Shown here one piece after another: positions 55,401 through 64,000 of a DNA stretch of 64,000 nt. Position 1 is the first letter of the stretch; each line of letters starts with the position of its first letter. The DNA is from Siphonodentalium dalli (lineage: Eukaryota > Mollusca > Scaphopoda > Gadilida > Siphonodentaliidae): assembly GCA_032622095.1 (NCBI GenBank), contig CP136062.1, forward strand, positions 160,948,875-161,012,874, written 5' to 3'. The notes below the pieces were generated by a model that saw nothing but the letters and a program-made list of their open reading frames with translations, had not been told where the DNA came from and did not search any database. Both the position numbers and the translations under genes were made by a program.

Positions 55401-57490
55401 ATATGTATGATAACAAGATAGATATGTATGATAAGGAGATAGATATGTATGATAAGGAGATAGATATGTATGATAAGGAGATAGATATGTATGATAAGGA
55501 GATAGATATGTATGATAAGGAGATAGATTTGTATGATAAGGAGATAGATATGTATGATAAGGAGATAGATATGTATGATAACGAGATAGATATGTATGAT
55601 AACGAGATAGATATGTATGATAAGGAGATAGATATGTATGATAAGGAGATAGATTTGTATGATAAGGAGATAGATATGTATGATAAGGAGATAGATATGT
55701 ATGATAACGAGATAGATATGTATGATAACGAGATAGATATGTATGATAAGGAGATAGATATGTATGATAAGGAGATAGATATGTATGATAAGGAGATAGA
55801 TATGTATGATAAGGAGATAGATATGTATGATAAGGAGATAGATATGTATGATAACGAGATATATATGTATGATAAGGAGATAGATATGTATGATAAGGAG
55901 ATAGATATGTATGATAAGGAGATAGATATGTATGATAAGGAGATAGATATGTATGATAAGGAGATATATTTGTATGATAAGGAGATAGATATATATGATA
56001 ACGAGATAGATTTGTATGATAAGGAGATAGATTTGTATGATAAGGAGATAGATATGTATGATAAGGAGTTAGATGTATATGATAAGGAGTTAGATGTATA
56101 TGATAAGGAGATATATTTGTATGATAAGGAGATAGATATATATGATAAGGAGTTAGATGTATATGATAAGGAGTTAGATGTATATGATAAGGAGATAGAT
56201 ATGTATGATAAGGAGATAGATATGTATGATAAGGAGATAGATTTGTATGATAAGGAGATAGATATGTATGATAAGGAGATAGATATGTATGATAAGGAGA
56301 TAGATATGTATGATAATGAGATAGATATGTATGATAAGGAGATAGATATGTATGATAAGGAGATAGATATGTATGATAAGGAGATAGATATGTATGATGA
56401 GGAGATAGATATGTATGATAAGGAGATAGATATGTATGATAAGGAGATAGATATGTATGATAAGGAGATATATTTGTATGATAAGGAGATAGATATATAT
56501 GATAACGAGATAGATTTGTATAAGGAGATAGATTTGTATGATAAGGAGATAGATATGTATGATAAGGAGTTAGATGTATATGATAAGGAGTTAGATGTAT
56601 ATGATAAGGAGATATATTTGTATGATAAGGAGATAGATATATATGATAAGGAGTTAGATGTATATGATAAGGAGTTAGATGTATATGATAAGGAGATAGA
56701 TATGTATGATAAGGAGATAGATATGTATGATAAGGAGATAGATTTGTATGATAAGGAGATAGATATGTATGATAAGGAGATAGACATGTATGATAACAAG
56801 ATAGATATGTATGATAACGAGATAGATATGTATGATAAGGAGATAGATATGTATGATAAGGAGATAGATATGTATGATAAGGAGATAGATATGTATGATA
56901 AGGAGATAGATATGTATGATAACAAGATAGATATGTATGATAAGGAGATAGATATGTATGATAAGGAGATAGATATGTATGATAAGGAGATAGATATGTA
57001 TGATAAGGAGATAGATATGTATGATAAGGAGATAGATTTGTATGATAAGGAGATAGATATGTATGATAAGGAGATAGATATGTATGATAACGAGATAGAT
57101 ATGTATGATAACGAGATAGATATGTATGATAAGGAGATAGATATGTATGATAAGGAGATAGATATGTATGATAAGGAGATAGATATGTATGATAACGAGA
57201 TAGATATGTATGATAAGGAGATAGATATGTATGATAAGGAGATAGATATGTATGATAAGGAGATAGATATGTATGATAAGGAGATAGATTTGTATGATAA
57301 GGAGATAGATATGTATGATAAGGAGATATATATGTATGATAAGGAGATAGATATGTATGATAAGGAGATAGATATGTATGATAAGGAGATAGATATGTAT
57401 GATAACGAGATAGATATGTATGATAAGGAGATAGATATGTATGATAAGGAGATAGATATGTATGATAACGAGATAGATATGTATGATAAG
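52456..57490. repeat. 5-kb minisatellite, 21-bp unit, about 240 copies
   Basis: Consensus GATAGATATGTATGATAAGG with one further base A/G completes the 21-bp period. Main variants: TTGTATGATAAG, GATGTATATGATAAGGAGTTA, GAGATATATTTG, GATAACGAG, GATAACAAG. All units are 21 bp except one of 18 bp (about 56512-56530, GATTTGTATAAGGAG). The plus strand is open from 52484 to 57565 as MYDKEID heptads with variants LYDKEID, VYDKELD, MYDNEID. Two minus-strand frames are open too (LSYISIS and LIIHIYL units). Openness in three frames follows from the unit sequence, so it is weak evidence for a gene. Composite blocks containing GAGATATATTTG...GATATATATGATAAG recur at about 54470, 54953, 55965 and 56465, a higher-order structure. 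Confidence 0.95.
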
Positions 57491-57525
57491 GAATTGCTTC
57501 AAGTCAGAAGTCAAAAGCACTATCC

Positions 57526-57527
<2 letters not shown>

Positions 57528-57563
<36 letters not shown>

Positions 57564-57594
57564 AGATCTCTCTCTCTCTCTCTCTCTCTCTCTG
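57528..57594. repeat. (CT)n microsatellite
   Basis: CT dinucleotides interrupted by TTTCTCTAGAT. It borders the next C element, whose left target duplication CTCTCTGT is its last part. Confidence 0.9.
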
Positions 57595-57595
57595 T

Positions 57596-58093
57596 CAAGC
57601 CTGCAAATAGTATGTCAGTCATTTAAAGAATGAGGTCCCAAGAGGGTGAATATAGTGACGCTATCCCACATGGTGGGCTAGCTTCACCATATTCACCCTC
57701 TGGAGACCTCATTCTGCTTATGCCTCCACTGCTATGGGAGACCTAGGATCAGATTGAAGTTCCCCAGTTGAAGTTGGTGATGCATGTTCACCCATTAGTC
57801 ACCTTGATTATGCATTTTATCTTCTGCAAATTAGGAGATCTAGAAATTTCCCAGAAGGGAAAAAATAACTAAAAACACTGATAATTTGTGACTATAGATC
57901 TGTATCCCTATCTGGTTCAGTGAAGGATCCTAGTGGATGTATTAGATACTTCCCAGAAAATGAGTCCTAAGCAGAGAGAGGTCCCCAGAGGGTAGAATTT
58001 GGTGATGCTAGCCCGCTGTGCATGATAGCGTCACTAAATTCACCCTCTGGGGACCTCATTCTGCAAATTGCAGACACACTATTTACAGGTTTG
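57596..58093. mobile_element. Family C foldback, full length, 8-bp duplication
   Basis: CTCTCTGT at 57588-57595 and 58094-58101. CAAGCCTGCAAATAGTATGT to CACTATTTACAGGTTTG. Both hairpins (57631-57717, 57975-58070) and the standard core are present, with an extra insert GTATCCCTATCTGGTTCAGT near 57902. Best full-length copy. Confidence 0.9.
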
Positions 58094-58109
58094 CTCTCTG
58101 TACGTCTTG

Positions 58110-58180
58110 TAACTCTTGTTATATCATTTCGGAGCATCCTGATCTTATTGACTTAGATACATTATATGATAAGGGATATG
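58110..58180 (+). repeat. Isolated relative of the 21-bp satellite motif (1)
   Basis: CATCCTGATCTTATTGACTT AGATACATTATATGATAAGG. The last 20 bases resemble one satellite unit; the flank recurs at 59840. Confidence 0.6.
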
Positions 58181-58188
58181 CAAATGCC

Positions 58189-58603
58189 TTAACCCTTTCA
58201 GTGCCAGTGGCCGATCTCATCGGCCCTAATTTACGGTCTGTAAAATAGATGTTTTGTTTGTTTTGGGTATGCTTAAGCATGCTATAGCGAATTTAAAAAC
58301 AAACTGGATAAAACCTTAGGGGCATGTTATAGCTCAAAACTATCACCAAGTATTCATAGTAATAATTTTGATGCCCATGAAAAACGTTAGATTCCCTGGC
58401 ACTAAACCTACAAAATACTGAAAGAGTTAAAGAATATAAGAAAAAATTATTAAAATTGTAAACAAATGATGAAAAATTGTTAGGCCAATGCATTCTCTTA
58501 TATATGCGAGGCGACCTATGGTCGACTCGCATATATAAGAGAATGCATTGGCACAGGGTATATGGGTTGATACAAAAATCGGACCTGGAACTGAAAGGGT
58601 TAA
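58189..58603. mobile_element. Family P2 MITE with an extra ~150-bp internal segment
   Basis: TTAACCCTTTCAGTGCCAGT left, CTGGAACTGAAAGGGTTAA right; hairpin module at 58483-58552. An additional segment (58241-58400) lies between CGGCCCTAA and CTGGCACTAAACCTAC. Confidence 0.85.
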
Positions 58604-58960
58604 GATTGTATGTCAGAATCCCTATCCATCCTTCACACTCTATTGTGTGACATATATTCTGAAATCACATGATATCGTTTCAGTGCATATGTACTGCCCT
58701 CATTGACTCCCATAGATATGTATGATAAGAATACCAATATTATAGCTTTGTTCAGGAGCAGGCAAAAGCGGGAAAAAAATTAGTAAAAATGTTCATCATC
58801 ATCTCAACAATCAACAGTGGAGCTATAAACAAATTTTGCAAGATTTATTGAAAATGGTATCTTTTATTTATTATACAGCTGAAACAGGCTGACCCTTTGG
58901 CAGCCTTTATTCAGCGTTGGAGGGGCCTGCGGCCCCTTTGTGCATTATAGATAGCCTACG
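58604..58960 (+). other. No gene; isolated satellite-like motif (2)
   Basis: CCATAGATATGTATGATAAG AATACC at 58709-58734 is a single satellite-like unit; otherwise no feature. Confidence 0.5.
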
Positions 58961-59200
58961 CCCCCTGTGTGTGAGCGCATTTTAGACCGAGCCTTTTATT
59001 CAGTGATGGCTTTTTTAAAATCAAATTTGTTAAGAACTACATGTAAGTCCATTATAACCTCCATCAGTGTTCCCCAAGTCACCACGCACAATTTGGTTGA
59101 AATCGGTCCAGGAGTCTCTGGTGTTGAGGTGATGAGTCTGTCTCCTTGTCACATAATTTATGCTTCGTATTTTAACCAACATGAGTGTTTTAACGTTTAA
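58961..59200 (+). repeat. Possible retroelement-derived fragment
   Basis: CACAATTTGGTTGAAATCGG TCCAGGAGT is a phrase type found in many invertebrate repeats (compare GGATCGGTCGAGCAGTTT at 34193). The 77-codon frame here is not supported. Confidence 0.3.
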
Positions 59201-59204
59201 TGTT

Positions 59205-59262
59205 TCGGTGCTTCATGTTCTTATTGACATTGATACATATGTATGATAAGAAGAATACAGAT
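59205..59262 (+). repeat. Isolated satellite-like motif (3)
   Basis: TTCTTATTGACATTGATACA TATGTATGATAAGAAGAATA shares its flank with motifs 1 and 4. Confidence 0.6.
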
Positions 59263-59265
59263 TCA

Positions 59266-59664
59266 TTAACCCTTTACCCAACAGAAGGGCCCTGTGCCAA
59301 TGCATTCTCTTATATATGCGAGTCGACCATAGGTCGCCTCGCATATATAAGAGAATGCATTGGCTTAACACATTAAAAATTATAAAATTGTTAAAGAATG
59401 TAAGAAAAAATGGTAAAAAGTGTTAAAAAAAGATTTTTTTAGGCCAATGCATTCTCTTATATATGCGAGGCGACCTATGGTCGACTCGCATATATAAGAG
59501 AATGCATTGGCACAGGGCATAACTGTAACTATCACAATGTGGTCAAGGAGCCGGTTCCAATGATACCCATATTTGTATGGTTCTATTGAGACAGACCGAA
59601 GATAGTTTAGGCTGTTGAAGCTTTATTTGGCCGGTTTTGGCCGGTTTGTTGGGTAAAGGGTTAA
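59266..59664. mobile_element. Family P1 MITE
   Basis: TTAACCCTTTACCCAACAGA left, GTTGGGTAAAGGGTTAA right, two hairpins (59296-59365, 59442-59511). Confidence 0.9.
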
Positions 59665-59790
59665 CCCTTCCATGACTGGAGCTTCCTGGAATTTAGCAAA
59701 AACCCTGTGCCAATGCATTAATTTCGCTTATAAATGCGAGTCTCCCATATATAATAGAATGCATTGGCCTAACATTTTGTGCATATATGC
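59661..59790. mobile_element. Family P3, left part, sharing TTAA with P1
   Basis: TTAACCCTTCCATGACTGGA begins in the same TTAA that ends the P1 copy, so the two elements lie end to end. One diverged hairpin, then truncation after GGCCTAACATTTTG. Confidence 0.8.
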
Positions 59791-59804
59791 ATGTTCTCTG
59801 GCTC

Positions 59805-59885
59805 TCTGTCATGTCGTGTTATACCGTTACTGGGCATCCTGTTCTTATTGACTTAGATACATATGTACGATAAGAAGAATTAATA
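59805..59885 (+). repeat. Isolated satellite-like motif (4)
   Basis: CTCTCTGTCATGTCGTGTTA..., CATCCTGTTCTTATTGACTT, AGATACATATGTACGATAAG AAGAATTAATA. Shares the longer flank CTCTCTGT...TTGACTTAGATACA with 58094-58170. Confidence 0.6.
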
Positions 59886-60292
59886 TACAGATGCCGTAAG
59901 ACGATTTATATGTTGGGAACCTTCACTTCTTTAGAAAACTGATAACCGCGATGCATAAATCTCCTGTAATTCACGATCTATGTCACTAAAATCAATCGTT
60001 TGTCACTAAAATCAATCGCATGTCATCGGGTATTTTACTGAGAGCACGAATCGATAAGAAGCTCATGAATAGGTGTTGTGTGAATCGTCGTAATTTACGT
60101 CAGCATTGTCTTTAGATGTCAGAGATACCAATTAGGTCACAACTTGGGGCCGTAGGAAGCATCATGGGGCAATTAGTTGGAGCAGTTTTTTTCCAGGAAG
60201 TGCACCTTTCAGTCAAAAGACAAGCTTAACTCTCGTTTCTGGGGCCAACATATATCTGTGATAGTGTTGAAGTGCTCAAACTATACATATGA
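59886..60292. other. No gene recognised
   Basis: Contains a 20-bp tandem GTCACTAAAATCAATCG (59983, 60002). Confidence 0.4.
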
Positions 60293-60300
60293 GTTAAGAA

Positions 60301-60662
60301 CAATACTGGGAATAGTGTGTCTGACATTTGTGGAATGAGGTCCCCAGAGGGTGAATTTTAATACATCCCGCACGGAGGGCTAGTGTCACCAAATGCACCC
60401 TCTGGGAACCTCAATCTACTTAAGCCTCATCTGCTATGGGAGACCGAGGATCAGATTGATGTTCCTCAGTTGAAGTTGGTGATGTTCCCCCATTAGTCAC
60501 CTCAAGTATGCATTTTATCTTCTGCAAATTAGGTGATATAGAAACTGAATTGAAGGGAAAAAGTAACTAAAAACAATGCTAATTTGAAACTATAGATACT
60601 TCCCAGAAGATGAGGCCTAAACAGAGTGTTGTCAAAATGTGAGACACACTATTTATAGGCTT
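60301..60662. mobile_element. Family C, right hairpin deleted, 8-bp duplication
   Basis: GTTAAGAA / GTTCAGAA flanks (7 of 8). CAATACTGGGAATAGTGTGT, left hairpin 60334-60420 and core to GAGGCCTAAACAGAG, then TGTGAGACACACTATTTATA GGCTTG. Confidence 0.83.
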
Positions 60663-60744
60663 GGTTCAGAAAATATAGGTTTCAAGAGAATGATTTCATA
60701 CTTGAATGCCTTCTAGTTTGGACTATTTCTGAAATAGGTTGCTA

Positions 60745-60960
60745 CACTAAATGGAATCTCCCATCAGTTATAAAAGTACACATTGGAATGTTCCATTATT
60801 CAGCTGGAGGGGTGTTCTGGTATAATATCAGACGACAGGCAGAAAAACAAATAATACAAGAGCAGAATGATTCATATTCAAAGGTGGGAAATCTTCACAT
60901 AATATGTTGTACAAATGACCTTTGTTGAACTTATTATCTGAACATTGCCTATGGGAACTA
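60745..60960 (-). repeat. Family G dispersed repeat, inverted copy
   Basis: ATCTCCCATCAGTTATAAAA, GGAATGTTCCATTATTCAGC and AATACAAGAGCAGAATG pair with the words of 15690-15870 and 23680-23885. Confidence 0.6.
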
Positions 60961-61059
60961 CTACATCAATGACTATTTAATATGGAAAGGGTTATAATAA
61001 ATATATAGAAAAGGTATACGACAGAAATTCTTCAAAATTTTTCATCGTAGACATTGAAT

Positions 61060-61149
61060 GCAGCCCAGAGATTAGAAAAATACTCGTACACAGTCAAAAA
61101 TCCATTCACCAGTCTCTTTGAAAAGCCGACGATAATCTTATGAGATTTA
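61060..61149 (-). pseudogene. Exon-like segment, duplicated copy 1
   Basis: 61083-61149 matches 61367-61432. On the minus strand it reads KSHKIIVGFSKRLVNGFLTV and continues to NLWAAFNVYDEKF and a stop near 61038. See the partner at 61364. Confidence 0.3.
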
Positions 61150-61362
61150 CAGTAATGCCCTAAGTAGTCGACTCCTTAACCACAGCAGAATTATGGGTAA
61201 CTTTTCAGGATTTATTCGGAAATATGGCTTGTTGCCATTCATCGGAAAGCTCTCTGGGAGTACTTTCCGATGAATGGCAACAAGCCATATTTCCAACTAA
61301 ATCCTGAAAAGTTACCCATAATTCTGCTGTGGTTAAGGAGTCGATTACTTAGGGCAATACTG
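61150..61362. mobile_element. Family A palindromic MITE, full length
   Basis: TA-CAGTAATGCCC...GGGCAATACTG-TA, 213 bp. It lies exactly between the two copies of a roughly 65-bp flanking duplication. Confidence 0.92.
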
Positions 61363-61363
61363 T

Positions 61364-61551
61364 ACTTGTACACAGTCAGAAATCCATTCACCACTCATTG
61401 AAAAGCCGACGATAATTTTATGAGATTTACATGTACGTGTCTCGATATTTTCTATTTTGATGGGATTCCCTCCATTCCATTCGTTATGGTTCAGACTGAG
61501 TGCAATTTCATTGTAAGGCGGAATCCAATCTCTATAATAAGTCAATAACAA
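61364..61551 (-). pseudogene. Exon-like segment, duplicated copy 2
   Basis: A minus-strand frame reading DWIPPYNEIALSLNHNEW...TCKSHKIIVGFS starts just after TTATTGACTTATTATAG, a plausible splice acceptor (about 61535-61551). Two bases are missing after KIIVGFS relative to copy 1, shifting the frame to GEWISDC. Could be a terminal exon of an unknown gene damaged by duplication and MITE insertion, or chance. Confidence 0.3.
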
Positions 61552-61664
61552 TTACAAATCCTACTTCCTGGTTGGTTATATTTAAATGGCGAGCTCGGAG
61601 GACAATGAAATGTTGACAATTTTCCCATATTTAATATAGACATCATCTTCAAGTTTGTGATCGA

Positions 61665-61760
61665 TTTGAAAAGCTGGCTACAAATGTGATCGATTTGAAA
61701 AGCTAGCAATGGTTGTGAGCGATTTGAAAAGCTGGCTTCGAATGTGATCGATGCCTAAAT
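61665..61760 (-). repeat. ~35-bp tandem repeat related to 8404-8602
   Basis: GATTTGAAAAGCTGGCT.CAAATGTGATC three times. The complement (AGCCAGCTTTTCA...) is the core of the 59-bp array at 8.4 kb. Confidence 0.7.
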
Positions 61761-61884
61761 TGTAACAATGACCCAATAAGCTAATTAAGCTCCAACTATT
61801 AGCAGTAAACCACTTGTTTTCTTTTGAAGAATTCTTGTACCAAAGAATATTTTCTTGGTAACCTGAGGGAACATGCCTCCACTC

Positions 61885-62276
61885 TTGAGTAAGATGGTGT
61901 TTGTTTTGTGTAACACATGTTTTCTTGCCTTCTTAATATGGGTTCTTTTGTAATATGAGAAGCTTCCATTTCTGAGATATATTGAGTGAATTGAATGTAT
62001 TGAGTAAATTACGATTCTTAGACATGTTGACTGCTTTTCATCTACTGACCAAGTAATAGCGTTGTGCCATATTAGTGGTTTTTGCATCTTGTAACATGTT
62101 GACTTGAGTGTTCTGTATCCATTTTATGGCAAAAACGTTCCAGCAAAATGCCAAGAGAATTCATTGTTCTCTATATTATTCACAAAGATAAAGTGTGACA
62201 CATGTTTTCTCCTCTTCCTTTGAAATATGAGAAGCTTTCCATTTCTGATATATATTGAGTGACTTGATTTCAAAGG
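61885..62276. repeat. Diverged ~290-bp direct duplication
   Basis: ACACATGTTTTCT.C.CTTC, ATATGAGAAGCTTCCATTTC and ATATATTGAGTGAATTGAAT at 61913-61995, and again at 62198-62270. Confidence 0.65.
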
Positions 62277-62285
62277 AATAGTTAA

Positions 62286-62666
62286 GCTGAAATGGTCACT
62301 GTCACCCCCTTTCGTTCAGTTGGGTACCCAGCTTTTTTTAATTTTCAGTTGGGTACCCAGCTTTTGTAAAATTTACATTTGGGATGTACCCAGCTTTATT
62401 AAATCTCAAACAGAGCGTGATTTAATTAGTGATTGCCAACCTGTTAAATTAGCTTATATATGAATTATGATGTCTATTCGTCACGATACTTGAAAATAAT
62501 AGCGGAGATGAATTGTATGCATAGGACATAGGTATACTGCAGATTTACTGCTCATAAAGCTGGGTACCCAAATGTAAATTTAATAAAAGCTGGGTATACC
62601 CAACTGAAAATTTTAAAAAGCTGGGTACCCAACCGAACGAAACAGGGTGACAATGACCATTTCAGC
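62286..62666. mobile_element. Foldback element with 9-bp duplication (Mutator-like size)
   Basis: AATAGTTAA at 62277-62285 and 62667-62675. Terminal arms begin GCTGAAATGGTCACTGTCAC and are about 120 bp. Each arm carries repeated GTTGGGTACCCAGCTTTT words (three on the left, three on the right). A 9-bp duplication suggests Mutator-like transposition, though no transposase is present to prove it. Confidence 0.8.
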
Positions 62667-62671
62667 AATAG

Positions 62672-62720
62672 TTAACCCTTCCATGACTTTAGTCCCAGTT
62701 TGCTGGTACGTAAACCAGCT
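62672..62720. mobile_element. Family P3 terminus only
   Basis: TTAACCCTTCCATGACTTTA, overlapping the right target duplication of the foldback element. No hairpin or right end follows. Confidence 0.45.
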
Positions 62721-62843
62721 AAGATATTGGGATAGACAGACGCTGTGTTTACGCCCCAGAATGCTCCCATTGGCATCCTATAGCGGACTTCATGCCCACA
62801 CTTGGTGGCGGGATTGGTCAGCTCTTTTACTCAATGCGGATTA

Positions 62844-63112
62844 AGATGGATAACTCTAAAATCAAGTGGTAATAATAACCACTTGATTTTAGAGTTATCC
62901 ATCTTCACCCACAAGACCGTCCATTTGACCACGTGTTTCTGGGCCACTTATTATTGAACATCTCGAGAAATAACAAACTTCAAAAATCGATATCTGATCA
63001 CTCTGAGCTTTGATGGCTGGGTTCCTCGACTCAAATCAAATATTTTTTACCCCCGAAGCCAAAGAAATAGTAATTTAGGAGCGTCTGATCGGATTGAGTA
63101 CCTTTAAGATAC
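62844..63112 (-). repeat. Perfect 62-bp palindrome plus F-linked dispersed repeat
   Basis: AAGATGGATAACTCTAAAAT CAAGTGGT and its complement flank AATAATA (62846-62906). 62873-63112 is the inverted partner of 26012-26250. Confidence 0.75.
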
Positions 63113-63717
63113 GCTTTGTAACAATTCCACATTATTGTACTTTTCAATCGATGCTGTCATCAGACTGAGCTCTTTAGCTGTCTGAGATTAACAATCTTGC
63201 GAAACGAGAATCTGGGTGCAATTGATTGAGAGCCCCCACATAAACACACTGAAAAACCCACCAATCCTCAACATTAAAACGGCTTCAAATGTCAGAGATG
63301 TTCTATTTTAGTATATCTCACCATGGCAAGTGGGTCTAAGTCATTTTAAATTAACAAATCTGATAGATAAAATAGGTATAGAAATTGATTTTCAGGGCTT
63401 ATATAGTCCCAAATACAGATACATCATTGCAACTTTTGCAAAGTATTCTTTGTCCAGAATCACTTAGTGATACAAGACATACATTTAGTTTTATCGAACA
63501 ATCACTGAACATCAGGTCATCTAATAATTCCTAAATTCAAATACTAATATTAGGTATTTAAACATGCATACTATTTGCCAGTATTTATACCTGTTTGTTA
63601 TTGTCAGTATTATGTTACATGTCATGACTAACATCACTGGATAGTGGTCAGTCAATAAAGAATTCATTCATTCAACTTGTTCGCTTTTACTGGGAGGTAA
63701 TTAACGTGCATTCGTAT
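63113..63717. other. No gene; possible retroelement 3' end
   Basis: GTCAATAAAGAATTCATTCA TTCAA (63650-63675) has an AATAAA signal and a short ATTC tail, as at the 3' end of some LINEs. The body upstream is not recognisable. Confidence 0.35.
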
Positions 63718-63974
63718 ATAACGCTTTGAGTGCCAGGGGCCGATATTATCGGCCCTAAACCTACACAATAAGTCTGTTAAAGAATATAATAAAATATATT
63801 AAAATTGTAAAAAAATTGTAAAAAAAATAATAAAAAAATAATAATAATTGTTAGGCCAATGCATTCTCTTATATATGCGAGGCGACATATGGTCGACTCG
63901 CATATATAAGAGAATGCATTGGCACAGGGTATATGGGTTGATACAAAAATCGGACCTGGCACTCAAAGGGTTAA
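63718..63974. mobile_element. Family P2 MITE
   Basis: Left end ATAACGCTTTGAGTGCC (TTAA and one C changed), right end GGCACTCAAAGGGTTAA; hairpin 63857-63923. Confidence 0.85.
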
Positions 63975-64000
63975 TCAAAATGTGTCCATGCATACAATTT

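Noticed and set aside
52484-57565. A 1,693-codon protein-coding gene of MYDKEID heptads
   Set aside because: Two minus-strand frames are equally open, there is no promoter, splice or start context, and the repeat unit alone explains the lack of stops. Kept only as a finding to test.
57528-57594. CRISPR-like or regulatory array at the CT-run
   Set aside because: Simple dinucleotide microsatellite; no spacers and the genome is eukaryotic.

Overview
This window is non-coding, repeat-saturated nuclear DNA from a eukaryote, most likely an invertebrate animal. It is AT-rich and contains no complete host gene that I can recognise. The pointers to an animal, perhaps a mollusc or another lophotrochozoan, are three. 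There is a tRNA-derived SINE ending in an AATC-repeat tail (20172-20481). There is a decayed transposase of a family common in invertebrate genomes (35.9-38.5 kb). There are also very many hairpin MITEs. The species cannot be fixed from sequence alone.

Families I defined by eye: (A) near-perfect palindromes of about 140-270 bp, TA target duplication, ends CAGTAATGCCC..., Tc1/mariner- or pogo-like. (P1, P2, P3) three TTAA-flanked piggyBac-like MITE families with ends TTAACCCTTTACCCAAC, TTAACCCTTTGAGTGCC and TTAACCCTTCCATGACTGGA; all carry the same roughly 68-bp hairpin module (CCAATGCATTCTC...). (C) foldback elements of about 200-600 bp with ends CAAGCCTGNAAATAGTG and 8-bp target duplications, hence hAT-like. 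(E) TTAA-flanked elements with ends AGRTGGATTATC, Kolobok/T2-like. Single elements: two hAT-like (6.6 kb, 34.4 kb), one PIF/Harbinger-like with a TAA duplication (13.1-14.6 kb), one foldback with a 9-bp duplication (62.3 kb). Dispersed repeats of unknown class are called D, F and G; F includes a LINE-like C-terminal coding remnant.

Layout: 0-9 kb holds MITEs and three tandem arrays, including a 31-bp array at 4.5-5.4 kb. 9-34 kb is dense nested MITEs, the SINE and a 33-bp array at 30.1-30.5 kb. 34.3-39.8 kb is a C element that received a hAT-like MITE and then a 4.3-kb DNA transposon with about 0.8-kb terminal inverted repeats and a broken transposase gene (Academ-like). 40-52 kb is more MITEs plus local duplications and one possible decayed exon. 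52.45-57.49 kb is a 5-kb minisatellite of about 240 units of 21 bp, lying against C-element sequence, open in three reading frames and with higher-order structure. 57.6-64 kb is again MITEs, with single diverged copies of the satellite motif outside the array.

The sequence records successive insertions. Many elements sit inside others with intact target duplications, so relative ages can be read directly. Boundaries marked by target duplications are firm; those of diverged repeats are approximate.
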